A DNA stretch of 64,000 nt from Mesorhizobium koreense (GTDB lineage: Bacteria > Pseudomonadota > Alphaproteobacteria > Rhizobiales > Rhizobiaceae). Shown here piece by piece: positions 1 to 12,735 of the stretch (positions are counted from its first letter, which is position 1; every line of letters starts with the position of its first letter). The notes under the pieces are model-generated. The model was not told where the DNA came from. It saw only the letters and a program-made list of their open reading frames with translations, and did no database searches. The translations under genes were made by a program, and so were the position numbers. Location: NCBI RefSeq assembly GCF_031656215.1, contig NZ_CP134228.1, forward strand, positions 1,755,001 through 1,819,000, in the 5' to 3' direction.

Positions 1-1616
<1,616 letters not shown>

Positions 1617-1771
1617 TTTGCCAATGCCCATCTTCTCGCGCTCATGCATGAGCGGCCCTTCGGGCGGCCTATGCTCCGCGAGGGCGCCGGATGGCCGGCG
1701 ACGCGCAGTCGCGCTTGCGGAGCTTCGCTCCGAAATCAAAAATCAGTTTCTCGAAAAACATGCCCTTTGCT

Positions 1772-1887
1772 GACCTGGTGGTTATTGCGGGGTGGCTGCA
1801 CCCGATCCCATTCCGAACTCGGCCGTGAAACGCCCCAGCGCTGATGGTACTTCGTCTCAAGACGCGGGAGAGTAGGTCGCTGCCAGG
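1772..1887 (+). rRNA. rrf: 5S ribosomal RNA
   Basis: The 5' GACCTGG and 3' CCAGGTC segments pair as the terminal stem. The internal CCGATCCCATTCCGAACTCGG segment is the conserved 5S loop B/C region. It lies about 155 bases after the 23S gene and before an initiator tRNA, the usual rhizobial order. Ends are accurate to about three bases. Confidence 0.95.
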
Positions 1888-2018
1888 TCTGCCAAGCGCA
1901 TGTTTTGAAATCTTCTCTTTTCGATGGCCCGCCTTTCGGCGGCAAGGGCCGCCTCGAGCGGCCTTTTGCATTTGAAGGAACAGCGCCTCTTGTAAGCTCA
2001 GGCTTACGCACTTGGTGA

Positions 2019-2095
<77 letters not shown>

Positions 2096-2121
2096 AGATC
2101 CAGCGGCAACATCGGAACAAC

Positions 2122-2157
2122 AAAAACGCCTCGATCTCCGGATCGGGGCGTTTTTGT
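2122..2157 (+). terminator. Rho-independent terminator of the rRNA operon
   Basis: An inverted repeat of about 15 bases (AAAAACGCCTCGATC with GATCGGGGCGTTTTT) around a four-base loop ends in a T-run. It lies 27 bases after the tRNA and before the convergent recQ gene, so it would close the rRNA transcript and could also serve recQ from the other side. Confidence 0.85.
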
Positions 2158-2190
2158 TTATGGGTCAATGTGTCCCCCCGGTCGCTCGCT

Positions 2191-3993
<1,803 letters not shown>

Positions 3994-4068
3994 GACGGCC
4001 TGCGGCGGGAATCAGAAGGGCATCCTCTTATAGCCGATTATGCGCGAGGTACCCCATTTCACCCTGGC

Positions 4069-5097
4069 TCAGCCTGCCTTGGCGCCGAAGCCGGTCAGGA
4101 ACGCGGTCAGGTTGTCGGCGAGCGCGTCGCAGACATAGCCGCCTTCCTGGATGATGGCTGTCGGCAGGCCGAGGCCTGCGCAACGCTCGCCTATCCGGGC
4201 GAAGCCGTCCGTCGTCACCGAAAGCCCGCCGAAGGGATCGCCTTCGAAGGCATCCAGACCGAGCGCGATCACCATCGCGCCGGGTGCGAAGGCGCGGATG
4301 CGCTCTATTCCTGCATCGAGCGCTTCCAGAAACGGCTCGTCGGCAGAGTGGCGCGGCAGGGGGAGATTGAAATTGTAGCCGAGGCCAGGTCCCTCGCCGC
4401 GCTCTGAAGCGTTCCCCCAGAAGAAGGGATAGAAGCGGATCGGGTCGGCATGGATCGAGACGGTCAGCACGTCGGAGCGGGCGTAGAAGACACCCTGTGT
4501 GCCGTTGCCGTGGTGCAGATCGACGTCGAGGATGGCAACGTGGTCATGCGCCTGCCTGAGATGCTGGGCGGCGATGGCACTGTTGTTGAGGAAGCAGAAG
4601 CCGCCGGCCATGTCGGCGAAGGCGTGATGGCCGGGTGGGCGGCTGAGGCCGTAGACGGCGCGTTCTCCGCCGAGCACGAGTTCGGTGGCGGTTGCGGCGG
4701 TCTGAGCGCTCCAATAGGCCGAGTTCCACGTGTCGGCGGAGATCGGGCAGGCCGTATCGGCCATGTGATAGCCGGCCTGCCCGACGGCCGACGCCGGATA
4801 CGGAAAATCGCGCCGGTTGGGATGGATGTTCGGGATCACCTCGGCCGAGGCGTCCGGAATGCGCTGCCAGCGCTCGTAGATGCGTTGGAGGAAGTCGATA
4901 TATTCGGGCGTGTGGACGGCCGCGATGGGCGCCAGGCCATGATCGACGGCCGCCATCTCCTCGAGGCCGGCGGCGCGCGCACCAGCCAGAAGGCGGTTCA
5001 CGCGCTCCGGCACTTCCGGGTTCGGCTTCTGCGCGCCGGAGGACAGGAAATGGTGCGGGTCGTGCCTGCGCTGCTCGCTGGAAAAGACGAACTTCAT
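4069..5097 (-). CDS. Histone deacetylase-family hydrolase, acetylpolyamine amidohydrolase-like
   Basis: A 342-aa zinc-dependent deacetylase-fold enzyme. The paired catalytic histidines are in RPPGHHA (H157, H158), and the zinc ligands in the DVDLHHGNGT motif (about residues 191-200) and near LGLDAFEGDP. The N-terminus (substrate loop, VHTPEYIDFL) resembles bacterial acetylpolyamine amidohydrolases, so removal of acetyl groups from polyamines is the likely reaction; the substrate is inferred. It lies between recQ and an ornithine cyclodeaminase-family gene, which fits polyamine and ornithine turnover. Start ATG at 5097, 22 bases after the upstream stop. Confidence 0.88.
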   Translation of the reverse strand: MKFVFSSEQRRHDPHHFLSSGAQKPNPEVPERVNRLLAGARAAGLEEMAAVDHGLAPIAAVHTPEYIDFLQRIYERWQRIPDASAEVIPNIHPNRRDFPYPASAVGQAGYHMADTACPISADTWNSAYWSAQTAATATELVLGGERAVYGLSRPPGHHAFADMAGGFCFLNNSAIAAQHLRQAHDHVAILDVDLHHGNGTQGVFYARSDVLTVSIHADPIRFYPFFWGNASERGEGPGLGYNFNLPLPRHSADEPFLEALDAGIERIRAFAPGAMVIALGLDAFEGDPFGGLSVTTDGFARIGERCAGLGLPTAIIQEGGYVCDALADNLTAFLTGFGAKAG

Positions 5098-5119
5098 TCG
5101 GCGATCTCCCGAAAGGATT

Positions 5120-6055
5120 CTAGCCCTGAAAAGCCTTGAGGATGGCCCTTGCCGTCATCAGGTCGAGATGGGCGCCGCCGCCATTCTTGAAGACGGTGAT
5201 CTCTTCGGCATTACGGCGGCCGGCCTTGCCGGCGGTCAGTTCGTAGAGATCGCCGCGGATGTCGTCGGGCGTGATGACGCCTTCGGAAAGCGGGGTCATG
5301 AGCTCGCCGATATGCGGCAGCGTGGTCTCGCGGCTGTCGACGAAGATGCGCGCCTTTCGCATCAGCGCGTTGTCGGCTTCGCGCATGTCAGGGCGGAAGG
5401 CGCCGACCAGATCGACATGGGTACCCGGCCTGACCCAGTCGCCGTGCAGAACCGGCTCCCGCGCCATGGTCGCGCAGGCGATGACATCCGCTTCACCCGC
5501 CTCGACCTCGAGGTCGCCGCAGACATGCGCGGGCAGACCCTGCTGGACCAGCCGCTCGACCAGCGCGACCGCCGTCGCCCGCGTGCGGTTCCAGATCGCG
5601 ATCCGCGTCATTTCGGGAAAAAGCGCGGCGTAGACTTCGGCCAGTGAAGAGGCGACTTCTCCTGCGCCGACGATCAGCAATTTTTTGCTATCCGGCAGGG
5701 CCAGGAATTTGGCGCCGAGTCCGGAATCCGCGGCGGTCTTCCAGCGGGTCACCAGATGGCTGTCGATGATCGCCTCGGGCGTGCCGGTCTCCTCGTCGAA
5801 GAGAAGGAGCGCGCCCTGGACCGAAGGCAGGCCGCGCGCCCTGTTGGCTTCCATGATGGTGACGGATTTCAGGCAGATGCCGAGGCCGGGAATCCATGCG
5901 GCGCGGTTGAGCATCGTGTCCTTGCCGCTGGTCAGGAACAGATCGTCCATCTTGGCCGCGGCGCCGAGATGGCCCTCGCGAAGCGCCTCGACCATGCCCT
6001 CCCAGCTTAGGCGGCCTTCCATGTCGGCCGCGCCGATCTGAACGATCCCCGACAA
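5120..6055 (-). CDS. Ornithine cyclodeaminase/mu-crystallin family protein
   Basis: A 311-aa NAD(P)-dependent enzyme of the ornithine cyclodeaminase/mu-crystallin family. The Rossmann nucleotide-binding motif LLIVGAGEVASSLAEVY lies mid-protein, and the family signature NLVTRWKTAA-like segment (SHLVTRWKTAADSG) precedes it. Members convert ornithine to proline or reduce cyclic imines; the exact substrate cannot be read here. I chose the TTG at 6055 because TAAGGA sits ten bases upstream and the reading resumes just after the ridA stop; an ATG at 6022 would cut into the first beta strand. It is probably cotranscribed with ridA. Confidence 0.85.
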   Translation of the reverse strand: MSGIVQIGAADMEGRLSWEGMVEALREGHLGAAAKMDDLFLTSGKDTMLNRAAWIPGLGICLKSVTIMEANRARGLPSVQGALLLFDEETGTPEAIIDSHLVTRWKTAADSGLGAKFLALPDSKKLLIVGAGEVASSLAEVYAALFPEMTRIAIWNRTRATAVALVERLVQQGLPAHVCGDLEVEAGEADVIACATMAREPVLHGDWVRPGTHVDLVGAFRPDMREADNALMRKARIFVDSRETTLPHIGELMTPLSEGVITPDDIRGDLYELTAGKAGRRNAEEITVFKNGGGAHLDLMTARAILKAFQG

Positions 6056-6066
6056 GATCCCGGTCC

Positions 6067-6414
6067 TTATTTGACGGCGGTCACGATGATCTCGACCCTG
6101 TAGCCGGGGGCCGCCAGCGCCGATTCGCCCGCGGCGCGCGCCGGTGGGTTGGCTGGATCGATCCAGGCGTCGTAGACGGCGTTCATCTCCTCGAAATCGC
6201 CCATGTCGGCCAGCCAGACGATGGCCTGCACGATGCGGGACTTCGACGAGCCGCATTCGGCCAGCAGTCGGTCGATCTTGGCCAGAACGTCCTTGGTCTG
6301 CTGGGTAACGCTGGCGCCGGAGGTGCCGACCTGGCCGGAGAGCCATATCGTATCGCCATGGGTCACGGCCTGGCTCATGCGCTTGCCAGGCTCGATGCGC
6401 TTGATATCGGACAA
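6067..6414 (-). CDS. RidA family protein (reactive enamine/imine deaminase)
   Basis: A 115-aa YjgF/YER057c/UK114-fold protein. RidA proteins hydrolyse reactive enamine and imine intermediates such as 2-aminoacrylate. The conserved C-terminal core ARAAGESALAAPGYRVEI is present, with family-typical SGQVG near residue 27. The start is TTG at 6414 with GGAG eight bases upstream. It sits 11 bases ahead of the cyclodeaminase gene, whose reaction proceeds through an imine, so a protective partner role is a reasonable inference. Confidence 0.9.
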   Translation of the reverse strand: MSDIKRIEPGKRMSQAVTHGDTIWLSGQVGTSGASVTQQTKDVLAKIDRLLAECGSSKSRIVQAIVWLADMGDFEEMNAVYDAWIDPANPPARAAGESALAAPGYRVEIIVTAVK

Positions 6415-6523
6415 TTGGAATCTCCTGTTCGGACAGCACTCCCCGTCTCCTGCCCGTTCGAGAGCGGCAGATCAAGTCCGGGAGTAGGTTTTACGATTCC
6501 ATGCGGGGCAATCGCGCATGAGG

Positions 6524-6667
6524 TTACCCCCACCCCTAACCCCTCCCCACAAGGGGGAGGGGACTTTGCGTCGGTGCCGTGTAGCGCCGGTCCTTGGTGA
6601 TTTAGGCTCGGAAAGCGATGCCGGCGTCTCCCTCCCCCTTGTGGGGAGGGGACAGGGGTGGGGGTAA
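6524..6667. repeat. Intergenic inverted repeat, family B
   Basis: Two arms of about 40 bases (near 6524-6564 and 6628-6667; core CCCTCCCCACAAGGGGGAGG and its complement) flank a centre of about 60 bases. It occupies most of the gap between matB and ridA and could fold as a long hairpin. Such palindromic GC-rich units are common between genes in Rhizobiales. Confidence 0.85.
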
Positions 6668-6685
6668 ATGCTCGTGATGCAGTCG

Positions 6686-8203
6686 CTATTTCGTCTGGAA
6701 AATATCGACGAAGCGGTCGCGCAGGATGTTCTTCTGCACCTTGCCCATCGTGTTGCGCGGCAGTTCGTCGATGGAAAAGATGCGCTTCGGCTGTTTGAAG
6801 CGGGCGATCTTGTCGTGGATCGCGGCGAGGAGCTTTTCCTCGTCGATCGTGCTGCCGTTCTTCGGTACGACGACGCCGACGACGCCCTCGCCGAAGTCGG
6901 GATGCGGCAGGCCGATCACCGCCGATTCGAGCACGCCTTCCTGTTCGTCGAGCAGAAGCTCGACTTCCTTCGGGTAGATGTTGAAGCCGCCGGAGATGAT
7001 CAGGTCCTTGGCGCGGCCGACGATCTGGACATAGCCGTCGTGATCGATCGTCACCACATCGCCGGTGATGAAGAAGCCGTCCTCGCGGAACTCCTCCTTC
7101 GTCTTTTCCGGCATCCGCCAATAGCCCTTGAAGACGTTCGGCCCGCGCACTTCCAGCACGCCGATTTCGCCTTGCGGCAGTACTTTCTTCGTCTCCGGAT
7201 CGACCACGCGGATTTCAACGTTGGGCAGCGGGAAGCCGACCGTACCGGCCCGCCGCTCGCCGTCATAGGGGTTCGACGTGGTCATGTTGGTCTCGGTCAT
7301 GCCGTAGCGTTCGAGGATGCGGTGGCCGGTGCGTTCCTCGAAGGCGTTATGCGTCTCGGCGAGCAAGGGCGCGCTGCCGGAGGTGAAGAGCCGCATATGC
7401 GAGGCGAGTTCCTTGGTGAAGCGCGGGTCGTCAAGCAGCCGCGTATAGAAGGTCGGCACGCCCATCATAGAGGTTGCCTTCGGCAGCCAGCCGATCACTT
7501 CGTCGGTCTTGAAGGAGGGCAGGAAGATCATCGAGCCGCCGGCGAGCAGGATAACGTTTCCGGCGACGAAGAGGCCGTGTGTATGGAAGATCGGCAGCGC
7601 GTGCAGGAGCACGTCGTCGGCCGTGAAGCGCCACGCCTCGACCAGCGATTTCGCATTGGAGAGGAGGTTATCGTGCGTCAGCATCGCGCCCTTGGAGCGA
7701 CCTGTAGTACCGGACGTGTAGAGGAAGGCCGCCAGATCGTCGCCGGTCCGCGAAATGGTGACGAAACGGTCCGGCTGCCGTGCCGCCTCATGCGCCAGCG
7801 TGCCAGTTCCGTCGCCGTTCAGCGTCAGCAGGCGAGCGCCGGCCTTTTCGCCAATTGGCGCCAACGCTTCTTTTGAGGCCCCGTCGCAGACGAGGAGGCT
7901 GGGTTCGGCATTGCCGACGAAATATTCGACCTCATTCGGCGTGTAGGCGGTGTTGAGTGGCAGGAAGATGGCCCCGGCCTGGATACAGGCGGCGTAAAGC
8001 GCGAGCGCCTTCGCGCTCTTCTTCACCTGAACCGCGACGCGGTCGCCAGGCTTGACGCCCTGTTCCTGAAGGACGTGGGCGATCTGCGCGGTGAGCTTGA
8101 GGAAGTCGTCGTAGGTGAGGACCGTTCCGTTGGGCAGATAGAGGAAAGGCCTGGCGCTGCCCTGATGGGGCGCGAAGAGCGCATCATAGAGCGCGTTAGG
8201 CAT
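6686..8203 (-). CDS. matB: Malonyl-CoA synthetase MatB
   Basis: A 505-aa acyl-adenylate-forming enzyme that ligates malonate to CoA using ATP. The AMP-binding P-loop YTSGTTGRSKGAMLTH lies near residue 160, the GRAKDLIISGGFNIYPKE hinge segment near 400, and the C-terminal catalytic lysine in PRNTMGKVQK. Length matches Rhizobium MatB. Its start overlaps the end of matA by eight bases, implying translational coupling. The neighbouring decarboxylase, TRAP transporter and regulator make malonate the clear substrate. Confidence 0.95.
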   Translation of the reverse strand: MPNALYDALFAPHQGSARPFLYLPNGTVLTYDDFLKLTAQIAHVLQEQGVKPGDRVAVQVKKSAKALALYAACIQAGAIFLPLNTAYTPNEVEYFVGNAEPSLLVCDGASKEALAPIGEKAGARLLTLNGDGTGTLAHEAARQPDRFVTISRTGDDLAAFLYTSGTTGRSKGAMLTHDNLLSNAKSLVEAWRFTADDVLLHALPIFHTHGLFVAGNVILLAGGSMIFLPSFKTDEVIGWLPKATSMMGVPTFYTRLLDDPRFTKELASHMRLFTSGSAPLLAETHNAFEERTGHRILERYGMTETNMTTSNPYDGERRAGTVGFPLPNVEIRVVDPETKKVLPQGEIGVLEVRGPNVFKGYWRMPEKTKEEFREDGFFITGDVVTIDHDGYVQIVGRAKDLIISGGFNIYPKEVELLLDEQEGVLESAVIGLPHPDFGEGVVGVVVPKNGSTIDEEKLLAAIHDKIARFKQPKRIFSIDELPRNTMGKVQKNILRDRFVDIFQTK

Positions 8204-9530
8204 TTTCGGTTCTCCGTGAAGTTTTCTGCCCCTTGCGGGAGCCGGCGAGCGACCGGATCGCCCGCGTCGTGACGATCTCGCGCTTGTGGGCGAAAAGCTC
8301 GTGGTTGGTCTCCACGGTCTTGAGGTCGTAGCGGTAGTTGACCATCACGCCGCAGGATTGCGCAATGCCCCTCGGCGATGGGTCGGCGCCCGGATGGATG
8401 GCCTCGAGGCTCGCGCCATTGCCGAAATGGAAGCGTGCGACGGGATCGCGCGGCAGGCCGTCGCCGCGCTTCGCCCAGACCAGATATTCGGCCGTCAGCG
8501 CGGAGAGGATGGCGTCGTCGCTCCTGAGATTGTTGGCGGATTTCGCCTCCGTCAACCGCGTCAGCAGGATGCGGCGGTCTGGGTCCGTATCATCCGCTTC
8601 CGCCTCCTCGCGCATCCAGCGCGTAAGCCCCGGGACCGGCGACAGCGTCACGAAATTCTTCAGGTTGGGAAGCGACTGCATCAGGTCGGTTGCGACCTGC
8701 TTGATAAGAAAATTGCCGAAGGAAATGCCGTCGAGGCCGCGCTGGCAATTGGAGATGGAATAGAAGACGGCCGTGGTCGCCTCCGTCTCCGGGATCACCG
8801 TGCGCTCCTCCGACAGCAGCGAGCGGATCGAGCCCGGCAGTTCGCTGGTCAGCGCCACTTCCACGAAGATCAGTGGTTCGTCCGGCATGGCCGGATGGAA
8901 GAAGGCGAAGCAGCGCCTGTCGGAGGGCTGCAGCCGGCGGCGCAGATCGTCCCAGTCGTTGATGGCGTGGACGGCCTCGTAGGCAATGATCTTTTCGAGG
9001 ATATTCGCCGGTGTCGTCCAGTCGATACGCCGCAGTACGAGGAAGCCCCGGTTGAACCACGACATGAACAGGTGCTGGAAATCGAGGTCGGCGCGGCGGA
9101 AATCGGGATGCTCCTTCAGCACCGCGAGCAGGTCTTCGCGCATCTTGACCAGCCGGCCGGTGGCGCCGGGCAGGCGGTTCAGCCGCCTTAAAAGCTCCTG
9201 GCGTGGCGGCTCCGCCTCCTCGACAAGGCGGGCAAGCGTCGCTGCGTCGGGCGAGGCCTTGTAGGCTTCTGCCGCCTCGGCCACCGCGCCGGCATCGAGG
9301 TCGTGCACTTCGGTCAGAAGCCGGAAGAAATCGGCCTTCTCCCCGGCCGGGGATTTCTCGTAGCGGTCGAGGATCGCGGCGGCGAGACGGGTGCCGGATG
9401 CCTCGCCCCGTTCCGAGATCAGCGCCGCTGCAAGCTCTTCCAGCGAGCGGCGATCGTCGCTGACCAGCCGCGGAGCGGTGCGCTCGAAGATCGTCGCCAG
9501 AAGGTCCTGCAGAAAGCTCGTCCTGCTCAT
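8196..9530 (-). CDS. matA: Malonyl-CoA decarboxylase MatA
   Basis: A 444-aa cytosolic malonyl-CoA decarboxylase that turns malonyl-CoA into acetyl-CoA and CO2. It has an N-terminal helical domain (about residues 1-150) and a GNAT-like catalytic domain; the family segment VFYSISNCQRGLDGISFGNF with the nearby histidine-containing C-terminal region is visible. The ATG at 9530 overlaps the dctM stop as ATGA, which fixes the start although the frame remains open far upstream. Together with MatB it completes malonate use as a carbon source. Confidence 0.94.
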   Translation of the reverse strand: MSRTSFLQDLLATIFERTAPRLVSDDRRSLEELAAALISERGEASGTRLAAAILDRYEKSPAGEKADFFRLLTEVHDLDAGAVAEAAEAYKASPDAATLARLVEEAEPPRQELLRRLNRLPGATGRLVKMREDLLAVLKEHPDFRRADLDFQHLFMSWFNRGFLVLRRIDWTTPANILEKIIAYEAVHAINDWDDLRRRLQPSDRRCFAFFHPAMPDEPLIFVEVALTSELPGSIRSLLSEERTVIPETEATTAVFYSISNCQRGLDGISFGNFLIKQVATDLMQSLPNLKNFVTLSPVPGLTRWMREEAEADDTDPDRRILLTRLTEAKSANNLRSDDAILSALTAEYLVWAKRGDGLPRDPVARFHFGNGASLEAIHPGADPSPRGIAQSCGVMVNYRYDLKTVETNHELFAHKREIVTTRAIRSLAGSRKGQKTSRRTENA

Positions 9531-10843
9531 ATGCCGGGTCCCATCAAATAGGTCGGAAGCCATGTCGCGATGCCGGGGAAGATACAGAGTATGACGATCT
9601 CCAGCATCATGCATGCGACAAAGGGCAGCGTTCCCCAGATGATCCGTGTCAGCGGCACGTCGGGCGCGATGGAGTTGACGATGTAGATGTTGAGACCCAC
9701 CGGCGGGTGGATCAGGCCGATCTCCATGTTGATGGTGATGATGACGCCGAACCAGATCGGGTCGAAGCCCGCCGCCGTGATGATCGGCAGCAGGATCGGC
9801 GCGGTCATCAGGATCACCGCCGCCGGCGGGATGAAGAAGCCGCAGACGAGCAGGAAGATGTTGATCATGAACATCAGCACCCAGCGGTTGACCTCCATCT
9901 CGGCGATCGCCTGAGCCAGCGTCTGGGTGAGGTAGAGCGAGGTCAGCATGTAGCCGAAGAGCACGGCCGCCGCGATGATCATCAGGATCATGACGCTCTC
10001 GCGCGTGGTGTCGCGCAGGATCTGCCACCAGCTTTCCGGCCGCCACATCCTGTAGATGACGACCGCGAGCAGAACGCAAAGCGCCGCACCCACGCCAGCC
10101 GCTTCCGACGGCGTGGCGACACCGCCATAGAGAACGTACATGACGCCGATGACGATAGCCAGGAACGGCGCCACCTTCGGGATCGCTTCGAATTTCTGTT
10201 TCCAGGAATAGCGGAAATCTGCCGCGTAGGCGTGGAAGCCACGCTTCCACAAGAGAAAGATCGTCCACAGGATGAAAAGGCCGGTCAGCATCAGGCCGGG
10301 GAAGACGCCGGCCAGGAACAGCCGTCCGATCGAGGTTTCCGTCGCGATGCCGTAGAGGATGAAGGTGATCGAAGGCGGGATCAGGATGCCGAGCGTGCCG
10401 CCGGCGCAGATGGAGCCTGTCGCGACGTCGTCCGGATAGCCGCGCCGACGCATCTCGGGGATGCCCATGCGGCCGATGGCGGCGCAGGTCGCCGGCGAGG
10501 AGCCGGTCAGCGCGGCAAACAGCGCGCAGGCGCCGAGGTTCGAGATCACCAACCCGCCGGGCAACCGGTAGAGCCAGCGGTCGAGCGCCTCGTAGAGGTC
10601 ACGGCCGGCGGGCGAGGAGCCGATCGCCGCACCCATCATCACGAACATCGGGATCGAGACGAGGGTGAAGTCGTTAAGGCCGCCATAGAAGGTCTCGGCG
10701 GCGACGTTGAGTGCGCCGAAGCCCTCGAAAACGGCGATGAACACCATCGCGATGGCGCCGAGCCCGAACGCCACCGGCGCGCCGGAGAGCAGGATGAGAA
10801 GGGTGACGATGAGGACGATGCCGCCTTCCACTGCCGGGCTCAT
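9527..10843 (-). CDS. dctM: TRAP transporter large permease DctM
   Basis: A 438-aa inner-membrane protein with about 12 hydrophobic segments and the TRAP large-subunit signature (FGLGAIAMVF, ALTGSSPATCAAIGRMGIPEM and GTLGILIPPS). It is the transport subunit of a tripartite ATP-independent periplasmic transporter driven by an ion gradient. It overlaps dctQ at its start (ATGA, 10840-10843) and matA at its end (ATGA). From context it imports malonate. Confidence 0.95.
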   Translation of the reverse strand: MSPAVEGGIVLIVTLLILLSGAPVAFGLGAIAMVFIAVFEGFGALNVAAETFYGGLNDFTLVSIPMFVMMGAAIGSSPAGRDLYEALDRWLYRLPGGLVISNLGACALFAALTGSSPATCAAIGRMGIPEMRRRGYPDDVATGSICAGGTLGILIPPSITFILYGIATETSIGRLFLAGVFPGLMLTGLFILWTIFLLWKRGFHAYAADFRYSWKQKFEAIPKVAPFLAIVIGVMYVLYGGVATPSEAAGVGAALCVLLAVVIYRMWRPESWWQILRDTTRESVMILMIIAAAVLFGYMLTSLYLTQTLAQAIAEMEVNRWVLMFMINIFLLVCGFFIPPAAVILMTAPILLPIITAAGFDPIWFGVIITINMEIGLIHPPVGLNIYIVNSIAPDVPLTRIIWGTLPFVACMMLEIVILCIFPGIATWLPTYLMGPGI

Positions 10844-11391
10844 GCGGGCGCTCCCCCCTTATTGATTTCTTTATCGGCTTCGTGACTGCCGGCGGACGGG
10901 AAGGGCGGCTCGCGCCCGGTGGCGAGGCAGTAGAGGTCGACGATGTATTGAAGCGTGAGAAGGGCGAAGCCGAAGGGCATGGCGGCGAAGGGGATCCAAA
11001 GGCGCGCGCGCCACATCGTATCGGAGACCCAGTTACCGTCCCACGCCTCCAGCCAGTAGAGGAACGCGAACACGGTCATCGCGACCGAGAAGCAGAAGGA
11101 CAGGATCGCGGAGAACATCGCCAGCCGGAATTTCCCGGTGTGGCCCATGTAATGCGGCAGGATGTCGACATTGACATGCCCGCGCGTCAGCAACACGTAG
11201 GGGCTGCCGAGGAAAGTCGCGGCGACGATCGAATAGGTGGTGAAATCGGTCTGCCAGATCGTGTTGGAGCCGAGCACGAAGCGCACGAAGACCATCTGGC
11301 ATACGACGATGACACCGGCCGAAATGAGCGCTGCGGCGGCGAAGCCCGAGAGCGTCGAGATCAGCCTGACCGTTCGGATGAATCTGTCCAT
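10840..11391 (-). CDS. dctQ: TRAP transporter small permease DctQ
   Basis: A 183-aa inner-membrane protein with four predicted membrane segments and the DctQ-type segment near residues 40-75 (TTYSIVAATFLGSPYVLLTRGHVNVD). It partners DctM in the membrane complex. It starts at 11391, after a 258-base gap from dctP that contains a family A repeat, so it may be transcribed with dctP or expressed at a lower level. Confidence 0.93.
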   Translation of the reverse strand: MDRFIRTVRLISTLSGFAAAALISAGVIVVCQMVFVRFVLGSNTIWQTDFTTYSIVAATFLGSPYVLLTRGHVNVDILPHYMGHTGKFRLAMFSAILSFCFSVAMTVFAFLYWLEAWDGNWVSDTMWRARLWIPFAAMPFGFALLTLQYIVDLYCLATGREPPFPSAGSHEADKEINKGGAPA

Positions 11392-11433
11392 TGGTTCCAG
11401 CCTGGTTTGCGCAGGGTTTTCACGTGTGAGCGT

Positions 11434-11581
11434 CGACCCCCACTCCGTCCCGCTTCGCGGGCCACCTCTCCCCCGGCCGACGGGGGAGAGGAAGCGCCGG
11501 CCGCTATGCCTCTGGCTCCCTTCCTCTACCCCACGAAAGTGGGGGAGAGGTGGCCCGCGAAACGGGACCGAGTGGGGTAGA
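11434..11581. repeat. Intergenic inverted repeat, family A, copy 1
   Basis: This palindromic unit has outer arms GACCCCCACTCCGTCC and GGGACCGAGTGGGGTAG, plus inner arms around CTCCCCC and GGGGGAG. It lies inside the malonate operon between dctP and dctQ. A second copy with the same arrangement and the shared core GAGAGGAAGCGCCGGCCGC is at 13515-13655. Confidence 0.85.
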
Positions 11582-11649
11582 GTGATGCTTTATCGGTCTA
11601 CTATCAGAAGCGGGCCGAGCCGGTCTCGCCGGCTCATGCCTCTTCCGCA

Positions 11650-12645
11650 TCACTTCACGGCAAGCGCCTCGTCGATCAGCTTCTGGCCGTCCGGAACTTC
11701 CTCGGCGAACTGCTTGTAGGAGCTCTTCTTGGCGACGTCGATCCAGGCGTTGTATTCCTCGGGCGTCATGGTGACGACCTCGACATTGTGGTCCTTGAAC
11801 GCCTTGATCATCTTGTCGTCCATCTTGAGCGCTTCGCCGGCGAAGAATTCCTGCGCCTTCTTCGAGGCGGCCATCAGAACGTCCTGCTGCTTCTTGTTCA
11901 GATGATCGAAGCTCTTCTTCGACATAAGGACCGGCTCGTACATGAACCAGAGCGCGTTGTCGCCGGGAGCGGTGATGCATTTGAGCTGCTCGTAGAGGCG
12001 GTAGGAGACGAAGCTTGCCGTGCTGGTGTCGGTGGCTTCCGCGACGCCGGTCTGCAGGGCGTTATAGACCTCGTTCGAGGCGATGGAGACGATCGAGGCG
12101 CCGGCTGCCTGCCACATGGCGGCGAAAGTCGGGCCGGCGGAGCGGGTCTTCAGGCCCTTCATGTCTTCCGGCTTGCGGATGCAGCCTTCCTTGGAACCGA
12201 CGGCGCCGGCGAGCCACGCGTCGGCCAGCACGATGACGCCCGATTCCTCGATCTTCGCCTTGATGTCCTTCATGAACGGGGAATCGTTAAGGCGCGCTGC
12301 GCGCTCGTGGTTCCTGACGAGACCCGGCATAAGGGTCGCGCCGAATTCGCGCACCCGACCGGAAGCGTAGTCGAGCGGGAAGGACGAGATGTCGAGCTGA
12401 CCCTTGACCAGCGCGTTCCACTGGTCCTTCGCCTTGAACAGCGAGGCGCCCGGATAGACCTGGATGTCGAGGTCCACATTGGCGGCCTTGGCTTCCTTGG
12501 CGATGATCTGCACCATCTCGTCGCGCGGGTCGCCCTTGCCGCCGGGAAACTGGTGCGAGGCCTTAAGCGTGACGGCGCCGGCATTGCCGGCCAAGGCGAA
12601 TGAAAGGCCGACGGCAGCGGCCATGATTGCGATACAGGATTTCAT
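11650..12645 (-). CDS. dctP: TRAP transporter substrate-binding protein DctP
   Basis: A 331-aa periplasmic solute receptor. An N-terminal signal peptide (about residues 1-24, ending in AGA) precedes the DctP fold starting TLKASHQFPGG. The family arginine that binds the substrate carboxylate lies in the segment GLKTRSAGPTFAAMW. First gene of the malonate operon, it is read leftward from the promoter region shared with matR. Malonate as ligand is inferred from the matA and matB genes downstream. Confidence 0.94.
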   Translation of the reverse strand: MKSCIAIMAAAVGLSFALAGNAGAVTLKASHQFPGGKGDPRDEMVQIIAKEAKAANVDLDIQVYPGASLFKAKDQWNALVKGQLDISSFPLDYASGRVREFGATLMPGLVRNHERAARLNDSPFMKDIKAKIEESGVIVLADAWLAGAVGSKEGCIRKPEDMKGLKTRSAGPTFAAMWQAAGASIVSIASNEVYNALQTGVAEATDTSTASFVSYRLYEQLKCITAPGDNALWFMYEPVLMSKKSFDHLNKKQQDVLMAASKKAQEFFAGEALKMDDKMIKAFKDHNVEVVTMTPEEYNAWIDVAKKSSYKQFAEEVPDGQKLIDEALAVK

Positions 12646-12735
12646 TGTTTCCTCCCTGCGGCCCGGGGGCCGCTTTGACGTTGGGTTTTCCTCCGAACCC
12701 GGGCCACTCTAACCGACATGCACGCGGAGTCAACG

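Noticed and set aside
9707-10885. A 392-codon plus-strand frame antisense to dctM
   Set aside because: Its translation is an Asp/Arg/His-rich mirror of membrane helices, a typical shadow of a membrane-protein gene.
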